The notes: generated by a model not told the origin, from the letters alone. Shown: positions 15,434 to 24,885, numbered from the stretch's first letter. The stretch is DNA of 64,000 bases from CAJCIW01 sp963833965 (GCA_963833965.1 CAWHZZ010000003.1:620001-684000), one strand, 5' to 3'. Numbers and translations are program-made.

Positions 15434-17203
15434 ATGGGAAAGTTTGGGAAACTGTTTTTTATCGCTGTAATCGCATGGATTCCCTATGCGCATGGAATTT
15501 CGTATCAAGTCGAATTTGAGGGGTTGAGCGATTCTAGAACTTTAAAAGAAATTAAATTAGCCTCGAATCTCACCTCTTTAAAAAAACGCCCGCCAGCTTC
15601 GATCAACGCGCTTAGGTATCGCGCCGATTCCGACATCCCCGAATTGATCAAAGTCCTGCATGCCCACGGTTATTACGAGGGAAAAATCTATATTCAGATT
15701 CAAGAAGACCACGACGATGCGAAAGTGATCGTCATGATCGATCCGGGGCCCCGTTATGTCTTGGAAGTTTTTGATCTTCGCCTCTACTGCGAATCGCCAG
15801 ATGTATTGAATGAATGCTGCCACGTCACTTTTGGCGACATTGGTTTGCAGCTTTGCAAGCCGGCGCAAACGGCTGCGATTTTAGATGCAGAGCTTAAAGT
15901 CTTGGAGCGATTGTCAGAGTGCGGCTACCCCTTGGCCAAAGCAGAGCGGCGCGAGGTGATCGTCGATGGCAAGACAAAGAGTGTCCGCGTGGAGCTCGAT
16001 GTCAAAACCGGCCAAAAGGCGGAATTCGGTCCAACTGTGGTTGTCGGGACGACAAGAGTCAAACCACAGTTCTTGCAGCAAAAAAAGCGATGGAAAGAAG
16101 GCGAAGTTTATGATAGCCGGCTTGTGGATAAAACACAAAACGAGTTGATTGAATCGGGACTCTTCAGCTCGGTATTGATCACGCATGAAGAAACGCTTTC
16201 ATCAAACGGAGAAATCCCTCTTAAGATCGAGGTGAGCGAGACAAAGCACAAAAGAGTCAATCTCGGCGTGAGCTACCAAACAGTTTTCGGCCCCGGTATC
16301 ACGTTCGGATGGGCCAACAACAACGTCGGCGGAATGGGACGCACTTTTAGTTTTCAAGGAGATGTCACTCGCATTAGCCAAACCGGCAGCGCAACTTACC
16401 TTCACCCCGATTTCAATGTCGTCGGCCAAGATATGATCGCCCAAGCCCAAGCGTCTCACGAAGCGCTACCCAAAGCCTACTCCATGCGCTCCTATTGCCT
16501 GTCAGACCGGATTGAGAGACAATTCACAAGAAGACTGCGGGCCTCCGCCGGCTTAAAGGGCGAAAGAGTGTATGTGACGGAGAGTGCTCAAAATGGAAAT
16601 TTTTGGCTGCTGCAGGTGCCGATGTATCTGCGTTGGAGCTCGGCCAATAGCCTGCTCAATCCCACACGAGGGGCGACTCTGGAATATGTGCTTTCCCCCG
16701 CCGTGAACGTCGCCGACACTAGCAATATCTATCTCACTCAAAAGTTCATCGAATCGGCTTATCTTCCTCTCGATGAAAACCAAAGAGTTGTTTTGGCCGA
16801 AAAATTCACTTATGGGATGATCATCAGCAATGGGCTGTCCGCGATTCCCCTCTGCTACCGTTTTTTGGGCGGTTCCGAAGAAGACTTAAGGGGCTTCCGC
16901 TACCATACAGTCAGTCCCCTTGTCGATGGCAAGCCAATCGGAGGCAGGTCCGCGGCCTACCTCTCATTGGAAGCCCGTTTCCGCGTGAGCGAGACGATCG
17001 GCCTTGTTCCCTTTTTCGACTTCGGCAGTGTGTGGACAGAAGAATATCCGACCCACGGCAGGTGGTATAAGTCGGTGGGCCTAGGATTCCGCTTCTTCAC
17101 ATTCATAGGGCCTTTTCGAGTCGATCTCGCCTTTCCTTTAGATCGCCGTAAAGAGATCGATCCTGTATATAAAGTTTTAGTGAGCATTGGACAAATGTTT
17201 TAG
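15434..17203 (+). CDS. tamA: Omp85-family outer membrane protein, TamA-like
   Basis: 589 residues: signal peptide (MGKFGKLFFIAVIAWIPYAH), POTRA domains (about 23-265, e.g. LHAHGYYEGKIYIQI, then LSECGYPLAKAERRE and VDKTQNELIESGLF), and a C-terminal beta-barrel (about 270-589) with YRFLGGSEEDLRGF, the RGF/Y loop of Omp85 proteins, ending VLVSIGQMF with the terminal phenylalanine of outer membrane barrels. TamA with TamB links outer and inner membranes for protein or lipid transport. The start of tamB follows one base after the stop, a tight operon. Assignment as TamA rather than BamA rests on the tamB neighbour and POTRA number. Confidence 0.9.
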   Translation: MGKFGKLFFIAVIAWIPYAHGISYQVEFEGLSDSRTLKEIKLASNLTSLKKRPPASINALRYRADSDIPELIKVLHAHGYYEGKIYIQIQEDHDDAKVIVMIDPGPRYVLEVFDLRLYCESPDVLNECCHVTFGDIGLQLCKPAQTAAILDAELKVLERLSECGYPLAKAERREVIVDGKTKSVRVELDVKTGQKAEFGPTVVVGTTRVKPQFLQQKKRWKEGEVYDSRLVDKTQNELIESGLFSSVLITHEETLSSNGEIPLKIEVSETKHKRVNLGVSYQTVFGPGITFGWANNNVGGMGRTFSFQGDVTRISQTGSATYLHPDFNVVGQDMIAQAQASHEALPKAYSMRSYCLSDRIERQFTRRLRASAGLKGERVYVTESAQNGNFWLLQVPMYLRWSSANSLLNPTRGATLEYVLSPAVNVADTSNIYLTQKFIESAYLPLDENQRVVLAEKFTYGMIISNGLSAIPLCYRFLGGSEEDLRGFRYHTVSPLVDGKPIGGRSAAYLSLEARFRVSETIGLVPFFDFGSVWTEEYPTHGRWYKSVGLGFRFFTFIGPFRVDLAFPLDRRKEIDPVYKVLVSIGQMF

Positions 17204-17204
17204 T

Positions 17205-20200
17205 ATGCGATTGATCAAATTTTTTCTGTACTTCTTTGTAGCGCTGGTCCTCTGTATTTGCACTCTATTTGCGCTGTTGCAAACAAAATGGGCCAAAGAC
17301 CAGGTCAAAGCCAAGATCGCCGCTTATTTAAAAGAGTTTGGGATCGACGCCTCGATCGAAGAGTTGTCAGGGCGGCTTCCCTTTTCTTGGGAAATTCCGG
17401 AAGCGGAAATGCGCTTTGCAAGCGGGGATTTCTTGAAACTCCGCGATGTTAAACTCCGCATCGCCATTTTTCCGTTGATGCAGGGAAAAGTCGTGGTCAA
17501 CTACTTGAATGTAGAACATGCGGATTATGCTTATTCCCCTTCCACTCTCACTTTAGACCCTAAAGCTTGGCTCAGCAAACAACTTGAAGAGCTCGCCCTC
17601 CCCTGCCAAATCGATCTGCACCATTTTAAAATCGTCCGCCTCGAGGTGACGAATCGGCAAACTGGCTCAGTGTTCTCTACCGGAGTGATGGGAAAGATCT
17701 CCTTGCGCCGCGACTTGCAAGCGTTCAGAGTCGAACTTAACCTCTTTTCTCCCGAAGACAACCGCTCTTATTTTGACGCTTACTTTTCCGGAAGCCAGCT
17801 CAGAGACCTTGTCGAGGCGAAAATTCATGCGGAGCTCTCTTTTGCAGAAGGTAAAATCGATTCTCATTTCAATGTCGAGGGCCCTTGGGTGACGTTCAGA
17901 GAACTTCTCTACGATCTGCCCTTATCGGGAAAACCCGTCAGCGGCACTTGGAAAGGACAACTTTCCGATGTTAATTTTCCACAGCTCGCCCTCTTAAACA
18001 GAGATTGGAAATTTCAGGGCGATTTTGCCATTTTGTCCGGGCAGGAAGTGTATCTGAAAAAACTGCTTCTGATGAGCGATCTTGTGCATCTCAAAGCGAA
18101 GGGAAATTTAAATAGCGACATTGAAAAAACCAAAATCGCCGCCGCCTACAGCTTTCCTCGGCTTTCAGAGTTCAATGCATTCAGCAAAATCCCCCTAAAA
18201 GGGTCTCTAAGCGGAAAGACTTACTACCGAGAAGGCACCTTTAAGGCTTCCTTTCAAACAGAAGATCTGCACCTAGGTGCGTTTGCCGCCAATCAGATGC
18301 ACGGGGTGATCAAAGGCAGCCACCTCAACGGTGAATGGGAAGGAGAAGCTCGATTTGCATCCCCTGGCGCCGACCTTCCCTTCGAAGGACATTTTGCAGC
18401 TGAATACCTCCCTGGCCAATCATTTTCTCTGACCGATTTCAACTTTAAAATGGCTTCCGCCTTCTTAAAAGGATATTTTTCTTGCCTCTTGCCCGAACGT
18501 CTCTGCGATGCCGCGCTGACAGCAAGCGCAGAGCACTTAGAAGCCTTCGATCTATTCTTTAAAGATGAAAATTTAGGGGGCAAAATCAGCGCTGAATGCA
18601 CGCTTTCCTCGCAAGATGAAGTCCGCTTTGCGCTCACAGGAAAAAATTTGCGCTTCCGCGAATATCTTCTCGATGACCTGAATTTAAATGCCAAGGTCGA
18701 AAATCCCTTCGAAAATCCCGCTGGATACTTCGATCTGGTTACCGGAAAAATCTACACGCCGGGCTTTTTCTTAGACTCGCTGCATTTTTCCACGCACTCC
18801 GATGAAGATCTTTGGCCGTTTGCTTTGGAGGCGGGTGGTGAGATCGAAAATCCATTCCACGCCACAGCCAAAGGTTTTTGGAGAAAAGAAAACTCCCTCC
18901 TCTCTTTAGAAATCGACGATCTGTCAGGCGATCTCGCTGAAGTTCCCTTCGGATTGAACTATCCTACCGGACTTGAATGGGGAGCCGATTATTTGACTTT
19001 CAGCCCCTTTGATTTTCAGATCGGGGATGGGCAGCTGTATTCGACATTCGAATTCACTCCTGTCCGCTCGTTTGGCAAATGGGAGTTGAAGCATTTCCCA
19101 TTGGAAATCTTGCGCTGTCTCCGCCCCAACTTCAAGCTTTATGGTTTCACCTCTTCGGAAGGTTTTTTTGACGCCACTGCGGAGAACATCGCAGGGGTTT
19201 CGAAGATTATCCTCGAAGAGATCGATGTGCTTCACTTGGGAAGAAAAGATTCTTTTCGAGCAAAAGGCGTGCTCCAAGCGCATCTCGATCAGAACATGCT
19301 CCAACTCTATGCCGATCTCTATGGCACGGACCAGCAATTCGTCGACTTCGCCGCTTCACTTCCCGTGGACTACCAGCTCTACCCCTTCCGCCTAACGTTT
19401 GACGAGACAAAAAACGCATCGGCCGAGTTGACCGCCGAAGGGCACTTGCAAGACTTGTTCGACTTTGTCAATCTAGGAACCAATTATTTTACCGGATTAA
19501 TCTCCTGCCGCCTATTCCTCTCGAATACTCTTGCCGCCCCGTCTCTTCTTGGGAAGTTGGAGTGGCAAAACGGCACCTATGAAAACTACTTTACCGGGAT
19601 AGCGCTAAAAGATATCGAGGCTGAATTCGAAGCCCAAAAAGATACTTTGAGTCTTGTGAAACTTAAGGCAAACGATGACAAAAAAGGGTCGATGACAGCA
19701 CAAGGAAAACTTTTCTTAAAGCCAAAAGAAGGGTTTCCCTTCGCTTTTGATGCTGAATTGCACAATTTGCACGCTTTGGGATTCGACATGATCGATTCCA
19801 ACCTCACGGGCCCCCTCTACTTGAGCGGCAACATGGAAAAAATGCTCGTGCAAGGCAATTTTTTAGTCGAGGAAGCAAAAATTCAATTAAACGAACGCCT
19901 TCCCTATGAAGTCCCCACAATGCCGTTTACCTATGTCAATCGACCCTCCTACCTCTACTCAAGAACGGCAAAACCTCGTCAAAATTTTATTTTCTCTCTG
20001 GACATGGAGTTGACCGCTGACAAAAATGTGATCGTGGAGGGCCGAGGACTAAAAGCCGAGTTAGAGGGCAATCTGCATCTGTATGGCAACAACACCAACA
20101 TCGCGGCAAGTGGAGATTTAAAATTGATCAAAGGAGAATATCAATTCGCCGGCAAACACTTCAAACTGACAGAGGGAGAAATCGTCTTTAACGATAAGCC

Positions 20201-20690
20201 TGCCCCGTCCGCTTACCTGAATCTCAATGGAACCCTCGACATGCCCGATGCGACGATCACAGTGATGCTGCGCGGCCCCCTCACATCGCCACAGCTCACC
20301 TTCCAATCGAACCCACAAAAGCCGACAAGCTCGATTTTAGCGCTGATCCTGTTCAACAAAGACATCTCCGACATCTCCCACCCCGAGGCTGTCCAGCTCG
20401 CCAGCACCCTCGTCAGCCTCTCCGGCGGGGCGGGCCCCGATGTCCTCGAATCAATCCGCAAAAGCATCGGCGTCGACCGTCTCAATATTTCCTCAAAGCC
20501 AGGCACCGACGAGCTCGCCCTGCAGATCGGCAAATATTTGACCCGCGGTCTCATGATCACCCTGTCGCAAAGCGCGACCAGCAGCCAAGTGATCGTCGAG
20601 GTGGAATTGCCCAGAGGTTTCGTCTTCCAAGCGGAAACGCAGGAAGAGGAGGAAGGCAAATTCTCCCTCAAATGGACAAAGAGTTATTAA
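17205..20690 (+). CDS. tamB: TamB/YtfN-like translocation and assembly module subunit
   Basis: 1161 residues from the ATG at 17205. An N-terminal signal anchor (MRLIKFFLYFFVALVLCICT) is followed by about 1000 residues of repetitive beta-strand-rich sequence, as in the lipid-groove proteins of the AsmA/TamB/VPS13 class. The C-terminal DUF490 domain is clear: GDLKLIKGEYQFAGKHFKL, then PLTSPQLTFQSNPQKP, ILALILFN and a final barrel-like tail LMITLSQSATSSQVIVEVEL. It is expected to span the periplasm with TamA at the outer membrane. The stop is followed by a family B palindrome. Confidence 0.93.
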   Translation: MRLIKFFLYFFVALVLCICTLFALLQTKWAKDQVKAKIAAYLKEFGIDASIEELSGRLPFSWEIPEAEMRFASGDFLKLRDVKLRIAIFPLMQGKVVVNYLNVEHADYAYSPSTLTLDPKAWLSKQLEELALPCQIDLHHFKIVRLEVTNRQTGSVFSTGVMGKISLRRDLQAFRVELNLFSPEDNRSYFDAYFSGSQLRDLVEAKIHAELSFAEGKIDSHFNVEGPWVTFRELLYDLPLSGKPVSGTWKGQLSDVNFPQLALLNRDWKFQGDFAILSGQEVYLKKLLLMSDLVHLKAKGNLNSDIEKTKIAAAYSFPRLSEFNAFSKIPLKGSLSGKTYYREGTFKASFQTEDLHLGAFAANQMHGVIKGSHLNGEWEGEARFASPGADLPFEGHFAAEYLPGQSFSLTDFNFKMASAFLKGYFSCLLPERLCDAALTASAEHLEAFDLFFKDENLGGKISAECTLSSQDEVRFALTGKNLRFREYLLDDLNLNAKVENPFENPAGYFDLVTGKIYTPGFFLDSLHFSTHSDEDLWPFALEAGGEIENPFHATAKGFWRKENSLLSLEIDDLSGDLAEVPFGLNYPTGLEWGADYLTFSPFDFQIGDGQLYSTFEFTPVRSFGKWELKHFPLEILRCLRPNFKLYGFTSSEGFFDATAENIAGVSKIILEEIDVLHLGRKDSFRAKGVLQAHLDQNMLQLYADLYGTDQQFVDFAASLPVDYQLYPFRLTFDETKNASAELTAEGHLQDLFDFVNLGTNYFTGLISCRLFLSNTLAAPSLLGKLEWQNGTYENYFTGIALKDIEAEFEAQKDTLSLVKLKANDDKKGSMTAQGKLFLKPKEGFPFAFDAELHNLHALGFDMIDSNLTGPLYLSGNMEKMLVQGNFLVEEAKIQLNERLPYEVPTMPFTYVNRPSYLYSRTAKPRQNFIFSLDMELTADKNVIVEGRGLKAELEGNLHLYGNNTNIAASGDLKLIKGEYQFAGKHFKLTEGEIVFNDKPAPSAYLNLNGTLDMPDATITVMLRGPLTSPQLTFQSNPQKPTSSILALILFNKDISDISHPEAVQLASTLVSLSGGAGPDVLESIRKSIGVDRLNISSKPGTDELALQIGKYLTRGLMITLSQSATSSQVIVEVELPRGFVFQAETQEEEEGKFSLKWTKSY

Positions 20691-20699
20691 ATAAAAAAA

Positions 20700-20764
20700 A
20701 TTAACAGGATGGGCAGGATAAGAAATCCTCATTTCTTTTTTATCCTGGCCATCCTGTTATTTTG
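20700..20764. repeat. palindromic repeat family B, copy 3
   Basis: TTAACAGGATGGGCAGGATA pairs with TATCCTGGCCATCCTGTTAT; ten bases after the tamB stop, possibly acting as its terminator. Confidence 0.85.
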
Positions 20765-20924
20765 ACTCCTTCTCGTTCTCAACAAGCGAGCGGGTAATTC
20801 ACGAAGATGATTACTAAATATTTTACTTCTCTTTAAACTATTTCCTTATCTTTATTTATAACATGTAAACCAGTAAAATTGCCCTTAGGAACGTGCTAGC
20901 TTTAACAAATAAAGAGGTAAAAAC

Positions 20925-21554
20925 ATGTCAGGTGCTGTTGCCAATCACGGCTATAATATCGGCCTAGAGATCACTCAATGTTATCAAAAATACTTCGACT
21001 ACCGCGAAACCGAGATCAATAAGCTCATCGACAATTTAAAAGTATCTAACATTCAAATCAAAATTATCTCCGATGTGACGAACAAGCTTGCGCATGCCAA
21101 ACAAAAGGACAAAAAAATCGACCTCGGCAATGACGAGACAGCACAAAAACTCGCCTACCTCATCGCTTTGAGAAATTCCTCGATTTTTGACGATAAGCTC
21201 CACAACATGCCAGTCGAGCATATCGGTTTAGAGCAGACATTAAACACAATCATCGATCAACTGCGTAAAGAGGGAGTGCCCGATGAAAACATTCATTTGG
21301 GAATGATTTTAGAAAAAGTGACATGCGACCCCAATATCCGCTTCGATGTGCTCGATGAGGCTGCAATCGATGTCGTCGTCCAAGGCATGGACGCTGAATT
21401 AAAGTCACTCAACGCCGACCTCAACAAGCAATTGATGGACATCAACAGCAAGTATGAAGACCGTTCGCAGATGACGGAAAATGCGCGCCAAGTCTTGAAA
21501 GAGGCCGATGAATTGAACAAATCGATCATTCAAAAGACTGCCCGCGGCGGATAA
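20925..21554 (+). CDS. helical hydrophilic protein, first gene of the type III translocator operon
   Basis: 209 residues, almost entirely helical with a predicted coiled coil at the C-terminus (about 150-200, LKSLNADLNKQLMDINSKYE), no signal peptide and a Gly-Gly end (TARGG) like those of the two translocator proteins downstream. AGAGG precedes the ATG. The stop is three bases from the chaperone ATG. Position and build suggest a type III secretion component such as a tip- or translocon-associated protein, or a secreted substrate of the same chaperone; this is inference. In Chlamydia the lcrH-1 cluster also carries an extra unknown gene. Confidence 0.75.
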   Translation: MSGAVANHGYNIGLEITQCYQKYFDYRETEINKLIDNLKVSNIQIKIISDVTNKLAHAKQKDKKIDLGNDETAQKLAYLIALRNSSIFDDKLHNMPVEHIGLEQTLNTIIDQLRKEGVPDENIHLGMILEKVTCDPNIRFDVLDEAAIDVVVQGMDAELKSLNADLNKQLMDINSKYEDRSQMTENARQVLKEADELNKSIIQKTARGG

Positions 21555-21557
21555 GTA

Positions 21558-22082
21558 ATGAATCACACTGCGTTTCAACAAGAAGTGATGGAAATTCTGG
21601 GGATCACAGAAAATGAGATCTCCACTATCCCTCTTGAAATGGAGCGCCAATTTTATGCGACTGCTTTCGGCCTTTACGAAAAAGGCGATTATCGGGGCGC
21701 AGCCCAGCTATTTACCCAGCTCGTGCTGACCGATCCTTTTTCTATGGATTACTGGCAAGGGCTTGCAAGCTCCAAGCAGATGGCAAAAGAGTATGAGGCT
21801 GCCCTCCATGCCTGGAGCCTGGTTGCCCTGTTAAGAGAAAATGATCCGCTGCCCCATTTTCACGCAGCGGAATGTTTTCTCTCGCTTGATGAAAAAGATG
21901 ATGCGCTTAAAGCTCTCGATGCGGCGCTCGGTTTGTGCCACGAAGATGAGCGTTTGCGCGAAAAGATACAATTATTAAAAACGATTCACTATACGCAGAG
22001 TGATTCAAAAATCGGTCAATGGCAATGCCGGCGCTTCAGATTTGCAGCAGGCGAAGCCGTTGGCGAAGCAGGGCTTGTGTAA
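21558..22082 (+). CDS. type III secretion translocator chaperone, SycD/LcrH family
   Basis: Class II chaperone that holds the hydrophobic translocators before secretion. 174 residues with three tetratricopeptide repeats: FYATAFGLYEKGDYRGAAQL, YWQGLASSKQMAKEYEAALH and PHFHAAECFLSLDEKDDALK. The location directly before the copB-like gene is the standard arrangement. The last 24 codons (from about 22008, ending CRRFRFAAGEAVGEAGLV) lie inside a palindromic element and look unlike any LcrH tail; the ancestral protein probably ended near residue 150-155. The family is certain, the C-terminus altered. Confidence 0.92.
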   Translation: MNHTAFQQEVMEILGITENEISTIPLEMERQFYATAFGLYEKGDYRGAAQLFTQLVLTDPFSMDYWQGLASSKQMAKEYEAALHAWSLVALLRENDPLPHFHAAECFLSLDEKDDALKALDAALGLCHEDERLREKIQLLKTIHYTQSDSKIGQWQCRRFRFAAGEAVGEAGLV

Positions 22083-22153
22083 GCACAAGCTCGATGCAGC
22101 CAGCTGCAAAGATGAAGATGCCGGCGAAGCCAGTGACCGGTTTTTGGATCACG
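22000..22153. repeat. fold-back (MITE-like) element, family D, inside the chaperone 3' end
   Basis: Imperfect inverted repeat with arms of about 70 bases: GTGATTCAAAAATCGGTCAA on the left matches the complement of the right end, where GTGATCCAAAAACCGGTCAC is read on the minus strand; the centre is GCTTGTGTAAGCACAAGC. It contributes the last codons and stop of the chaperone gene and ends 10 bases before copB. Related words (GCCGGCGC, GCGAAGC) occur in the element at 53764-53980. Confidence 0.75.
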
Positions 22154-22163
22154 AGGTGTATAT

Positions 22164-23123
22164 ATGTCATTTGAAGCTATTTCTTCCGTTCGTTCGCCAT
22201 CGGCGCTCTCTGACGCGTCAGCCTTAGGCTCGGTTGCCAGAGAAACGTCCCCTGTCCACGATACGCTCGCGGCAGCGGATCCGATCACTGCTGCGAACTG
22301 GACGCCTGAACGGCCCATTTTGACATCTCCTGGCGACATGCCGCCTCCTGATCGCATCGGCATGATGAGCGAATACAGATTGCTCGACGCCACCGAGGAG
22401 TCGCGAGGACTCGGCAACAGAATTACGGAGACATTAGCCTTACGCCTACAGAACGTCAAGCATAAGATCCGCGAGATTTCTGCAGACAACATTGAAAAGT
22501 TAAAAGAAAACGCCCGCAGGGCTGCCGACAGCGGTTTCTGGTCGATCTTGAAGAAGATCGCCACCTCTCTGCTCGCAGCGGCATCGATCATCTTCGGAGT
22601 TTCTTTAGTCGCGACAGGCGGCGGAGCTCTCATCGGTGGGGCCATGATCGCCTCGGGTGTGCTCTCGCTGGCTAATTTCGCCATGTCGGAATCAGGCGCC
22701 TGGGAATGGGTCGCCACCCAGTTAGCGCGCGACAATGAAGACCTTCGCAATAAGCTCAAGATGATCCTGCCAGGCGCTGTCGGCCTGCTTGCCGGCGCCA
22801 TCGGGATTGTGGGCTCCGTCCAAGGCGTCGCTTCAGGAGCGATCCAATTCATGGAAAAGGCCGTTTACATCGCCCAAACAGCTCTTTCGGTATTTGATGG
22901 CCTGACAACCATTGGCAAAGGCATCGCAGACGCAAGGCTGCTTTGGTCCCAGGCGGAGCTCAACAAGATCCAAGCAGACTTGACCGTCGAGCGCACAAAC
23001 TTCGACACCGTGATGCGCGAGGTTGAAGGCAGCATGAATGAATTTAGAGCCGTCAAGGCCAAAGCGAAAAAAATTATACAAACCCTTTCACAATCTAATG
23101 TTCAGCTTGTAAGAGGGGGTTAA
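22164..23123 (+). CDS. copB: type III secretion translocator, CopB/YopB-like
   Basis: 319 residues. The two central hydrophobic helices of major translocators are clear: SLLAAASIIFGVSLVATGGG continuing to GGAMIASGVLSLANFAMS (about 130-175), and ILPGAVGLLAGAIGIVGSVQ (about 197-220). A C-terminal coiled coil follows (LNKIQADLTVERTNFDTVMR). Major translocators insert into the host membrane to form the pore through which effectors pass. It follows its class II chaperone and precedes the copD-like gene. The last codons and stop lie in a family C palindrome. CopB is assigned by architecture and order. Confidence 0.88.
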   Translation: MSFEAISSVRSPSALSDASALGSVARETSPVHDTLAAADPITAANWTPERPILTSPGDMPPPDRIGMMSEYRLLDATEESRGLGNRITETLALRLQNVKHKIREISADNIEKLKENARRAADSGFWSILKKIATSLLAAASIIFGVSLVATGGGALIGGAMIASGVLSLANFAMSESGAWEWVATQLARDNEDLRNKLKMILPGAVGLLAGAIGIVGSVQGVASGAIQFMEKAVYIAQTALSVFDGLTTIGKGIADARLLWSQAELNKIQADLTVERTNFDTVMREVEGSMNEFRAVKAKAKKIIQTLSQSNVQLVRGG

Positions 23124-23277
23124 CGAATTTTGTTATTTTGATTTTTGATGATTTCTTCTTTAGGATCCAATTGGGGGCCGCAGTACATAGTTAAATTAAC
23201 TAGGACAAGGCATCCAATTGGATCCTAAAGAAGAAGGCGCAAAAAGCAATTAACAAAAATTTGCTAACGCCCTCTAA
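23110..23277. repeat. large palindrome (family C) between copB and copD
   Basis: Outer arms GAGGGGGTTAACGAATTTTG and its imperfect complement AACAAAAATTTGCTAACGCC; inside them a perfect 22-base inverted repeat (23153-23174 and 23214-23235, core CTTTAGGATCCAATTGG) and a small central TAGTTAAATTAACTA. It starts within the last copB codons and fills most of the 178-base gap to copD. It could reduce or regulate expression of copD, or be a mobile repeat. Confidence 0.8.
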
Positions 23278-23301
23278 GACAAGCGTAAAGAGGTAATAAA
23301 T

Positions 23302-23868
23302 ATGTCAATGCATAGAATTTTTGCAGAAGTCGCCGACTTCACTAAGACCATGGGGCAACTCCATGGCGATTTTCTCAATATGGTCCGCCGCGACATCGAT
23401 CGCTTTCTCGAGATGACAAACGATTTAACAAAACAGATGAATTGGCAAGGCTGGACGACTGTCGCGCTCACTTCAATCAGCGGAACTCTCGCCGTCGCAG
23501 GCAATTTTTTCCCAAAAAGTGGTGCCAATGCCGCGACTCCACCAGTCAGTCCCCGCGGTGGCGCCCATGACGGGATCACCGATGGGTTCTCCAACATGTT
23601 GAAAACCATTACACAGAAATTGTCCGACAACGATTTTTTAAGGAGCACTTGCAAAACGGTATCTAAAGCATTTGGCAGCTTTGAAAATGTCGCCAATGTC
23701 TGGTTTCGTGGCAGCCAAACAAAGCTCGAATCCGACCGATCATTGATGGAGCGCGTCAATCTGCAAGACGGACAAGCGAAAAAGTCGACCATGGACCAAC
23801 AAGTGCAGCTAGCGCAACAAGCGATTTCCCGTCTCATCGACGCTAAGTCCAAAGGCGCAGGCGGATAA
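23302..23868 (+). CDS. copD: type III secretion minor translocator, CopD/YopD-like
   Basis: 188 residues with one hydrophobic segment (WTTVALTSISGTLAVAGNFF, about 50-69) and amphipathic helices on either side, which is the CopD/YopD build. It ends in Gly-Gly like the other products of the operon. AAGAGG lies 9 bases before the ATG. It is shorter than Chlamydia CopD, so the assignment rests on order (chaperone, CopB, this) and architecture. Confidence 0.75.
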   Translation: MSMHRIFAEVADFTKTMGQLHGDFLNMVRRDIDRFLEMTNDLTKQMNWQGWTTVALTSISGTLAVAGNFFPKSGANAATPPVSPRGGAHDGITDGFSNMLKTITQKLSDNDFLRSTCKTVSKAFGSFENVANVWFRGSQTKLESDRSLMERVNLQDGQAKKSTMDQQVQLAQQAISRLIDAKSKGAGG

Positions 23869-23890
23869 TCAATCTAGAGAGGGCTGAACA

Positions 23891-24718
23891 ATGAGTTCTG
23901 ACTTCCGAGTCAATCCAGCTCATCATTCAGCCCTGCCCACGAATACCCCCGGGCGGATACCTAACCGTCCTTCTCCCAATGGTTTATCCTCGACTTCCTC
24001 CTCACTGGCCCCTTCCATTCGCCAGCAGGCGCATGAGGGATTTTTCCAGAACTGGTGCGATGATTGCTGTGGTATGTTGAAGCGCCTAGTTCAACGCCTC
24101 TTTCCCTGGTTGTTTCCCAACCAAAGCCAAGAAGTCGTGATCCCTCAAGGGCCGATTTCCGCTGCGGTCATGGATCAAAGAGTCATGAAGGCCCAGAACT
24201 ATTTGGAGCAGCAGCTGCGCACCAGAGTGGCCGATCCGCGCAACCTCGATGCGGAATGGGAACCCCATGGCATCGACAATGAGCTCATCCAAAACAGCAA
24301 AGTCATCGTTTTCCTCGAATACAACGGGACGAAGGACTTTTGTTTCAGTCAGATGAACGGCCCCCCTTCCCTTGAAGCTTTAAAAAATCTCGCAAGCCGG
24401 AGACTCAAAATCCTGATCCGCCATCCCGACAACCGGGAGGCGCATGTCGCAGAGCTTTCTATCACAACGCATGCATACTCCGCCCCGGGGATGTACCGAC
24501 GCACAATCCCTTGTTATAGCTTAAATAAACAAAACCGCAGGGTAACTCTTAACCCCGACAATACCTTGTCTGAACGCGCCAATGGGTGCGGCGGCTGCGA
24601 CAGTTATTTTACCCGCGATACCCTCGATAATTTCCGGGAGTTTGCCCAAGAGCATGTCTCTACCCCTCAATGGCGGCAACAACTCGAGCAGTTCCTATTC
24701 CAAGACCCTAATTCTTAA
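23891..24718 (+). CDS. hypothetical protein, candidate type III effector
   Basis: 275 residues. The N-terminal 45 residues are Ser/Pro/Asn-rich (SPNGLSSTSSSLAPS), then a short cysteine/hydrophobic stretch (WCDDCCGMLKRLVQRLFPWL) that could associate with membranes, and a compact domain (about 95-275) with FLEYNGTKDFCFSQM and GCGGCDSYFTRDTL. It lies 22 bases after copD and may be co-transcribed with the translocators. The last 62 codons are repeated as a fragment at 27988-28175, the start of a large duplication. Function unknown; effector role inferred from position and N-terminus. Confidence 0.72.
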   Translation: MSSDFRVNPAHHSALPTNTPGRIPNRPSPNGLSSTSSSLAPSIRQQAHEGFFQNWCDDCCGMLKRLVQRLFPWLFPNQSQEVVIPQGPISAAVMDQRVMKAQNYLEQQLRTRVADPRNLDAEWEPHGIDNELIQNSKVIVFLEYNGTKDFCFSQMNGPPSLEALKNLASRRLKILIRHPDNREAHVAELSITTHAYSAPGMYRRTIPCYSLNKQNRRVTLNPDNTLSERANGCGGCDSYFTRDTLDNFREFAQEHVSTPQWRQQLEQFLFQDPNS

Positions 24719-24885
24719 CACCTTAAATCAGACCCTCTTTCAACCCTCTCATTTCCAGCAGTTTACATTTTCAATGTAGATTTATTTTTTATTTACATAA
24801 AATTAATGTTTTAATATAATTAATACAAACATAATAAAAAAAACCACGGATTATTATGTCATTAGATTCTTTAAATACTTACAAT
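24531..24885 (+). repeat. direct repeat, left copy (start of duplicated unit)
   Basis: From 24531 the sequence is nearly identical to 27988 onward (about five differences in the first 190 bases) and similarity continues through the whole 740-residue gene. Left member of a tandem duplication of about 2.55 kb. Confidence 0.9.
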
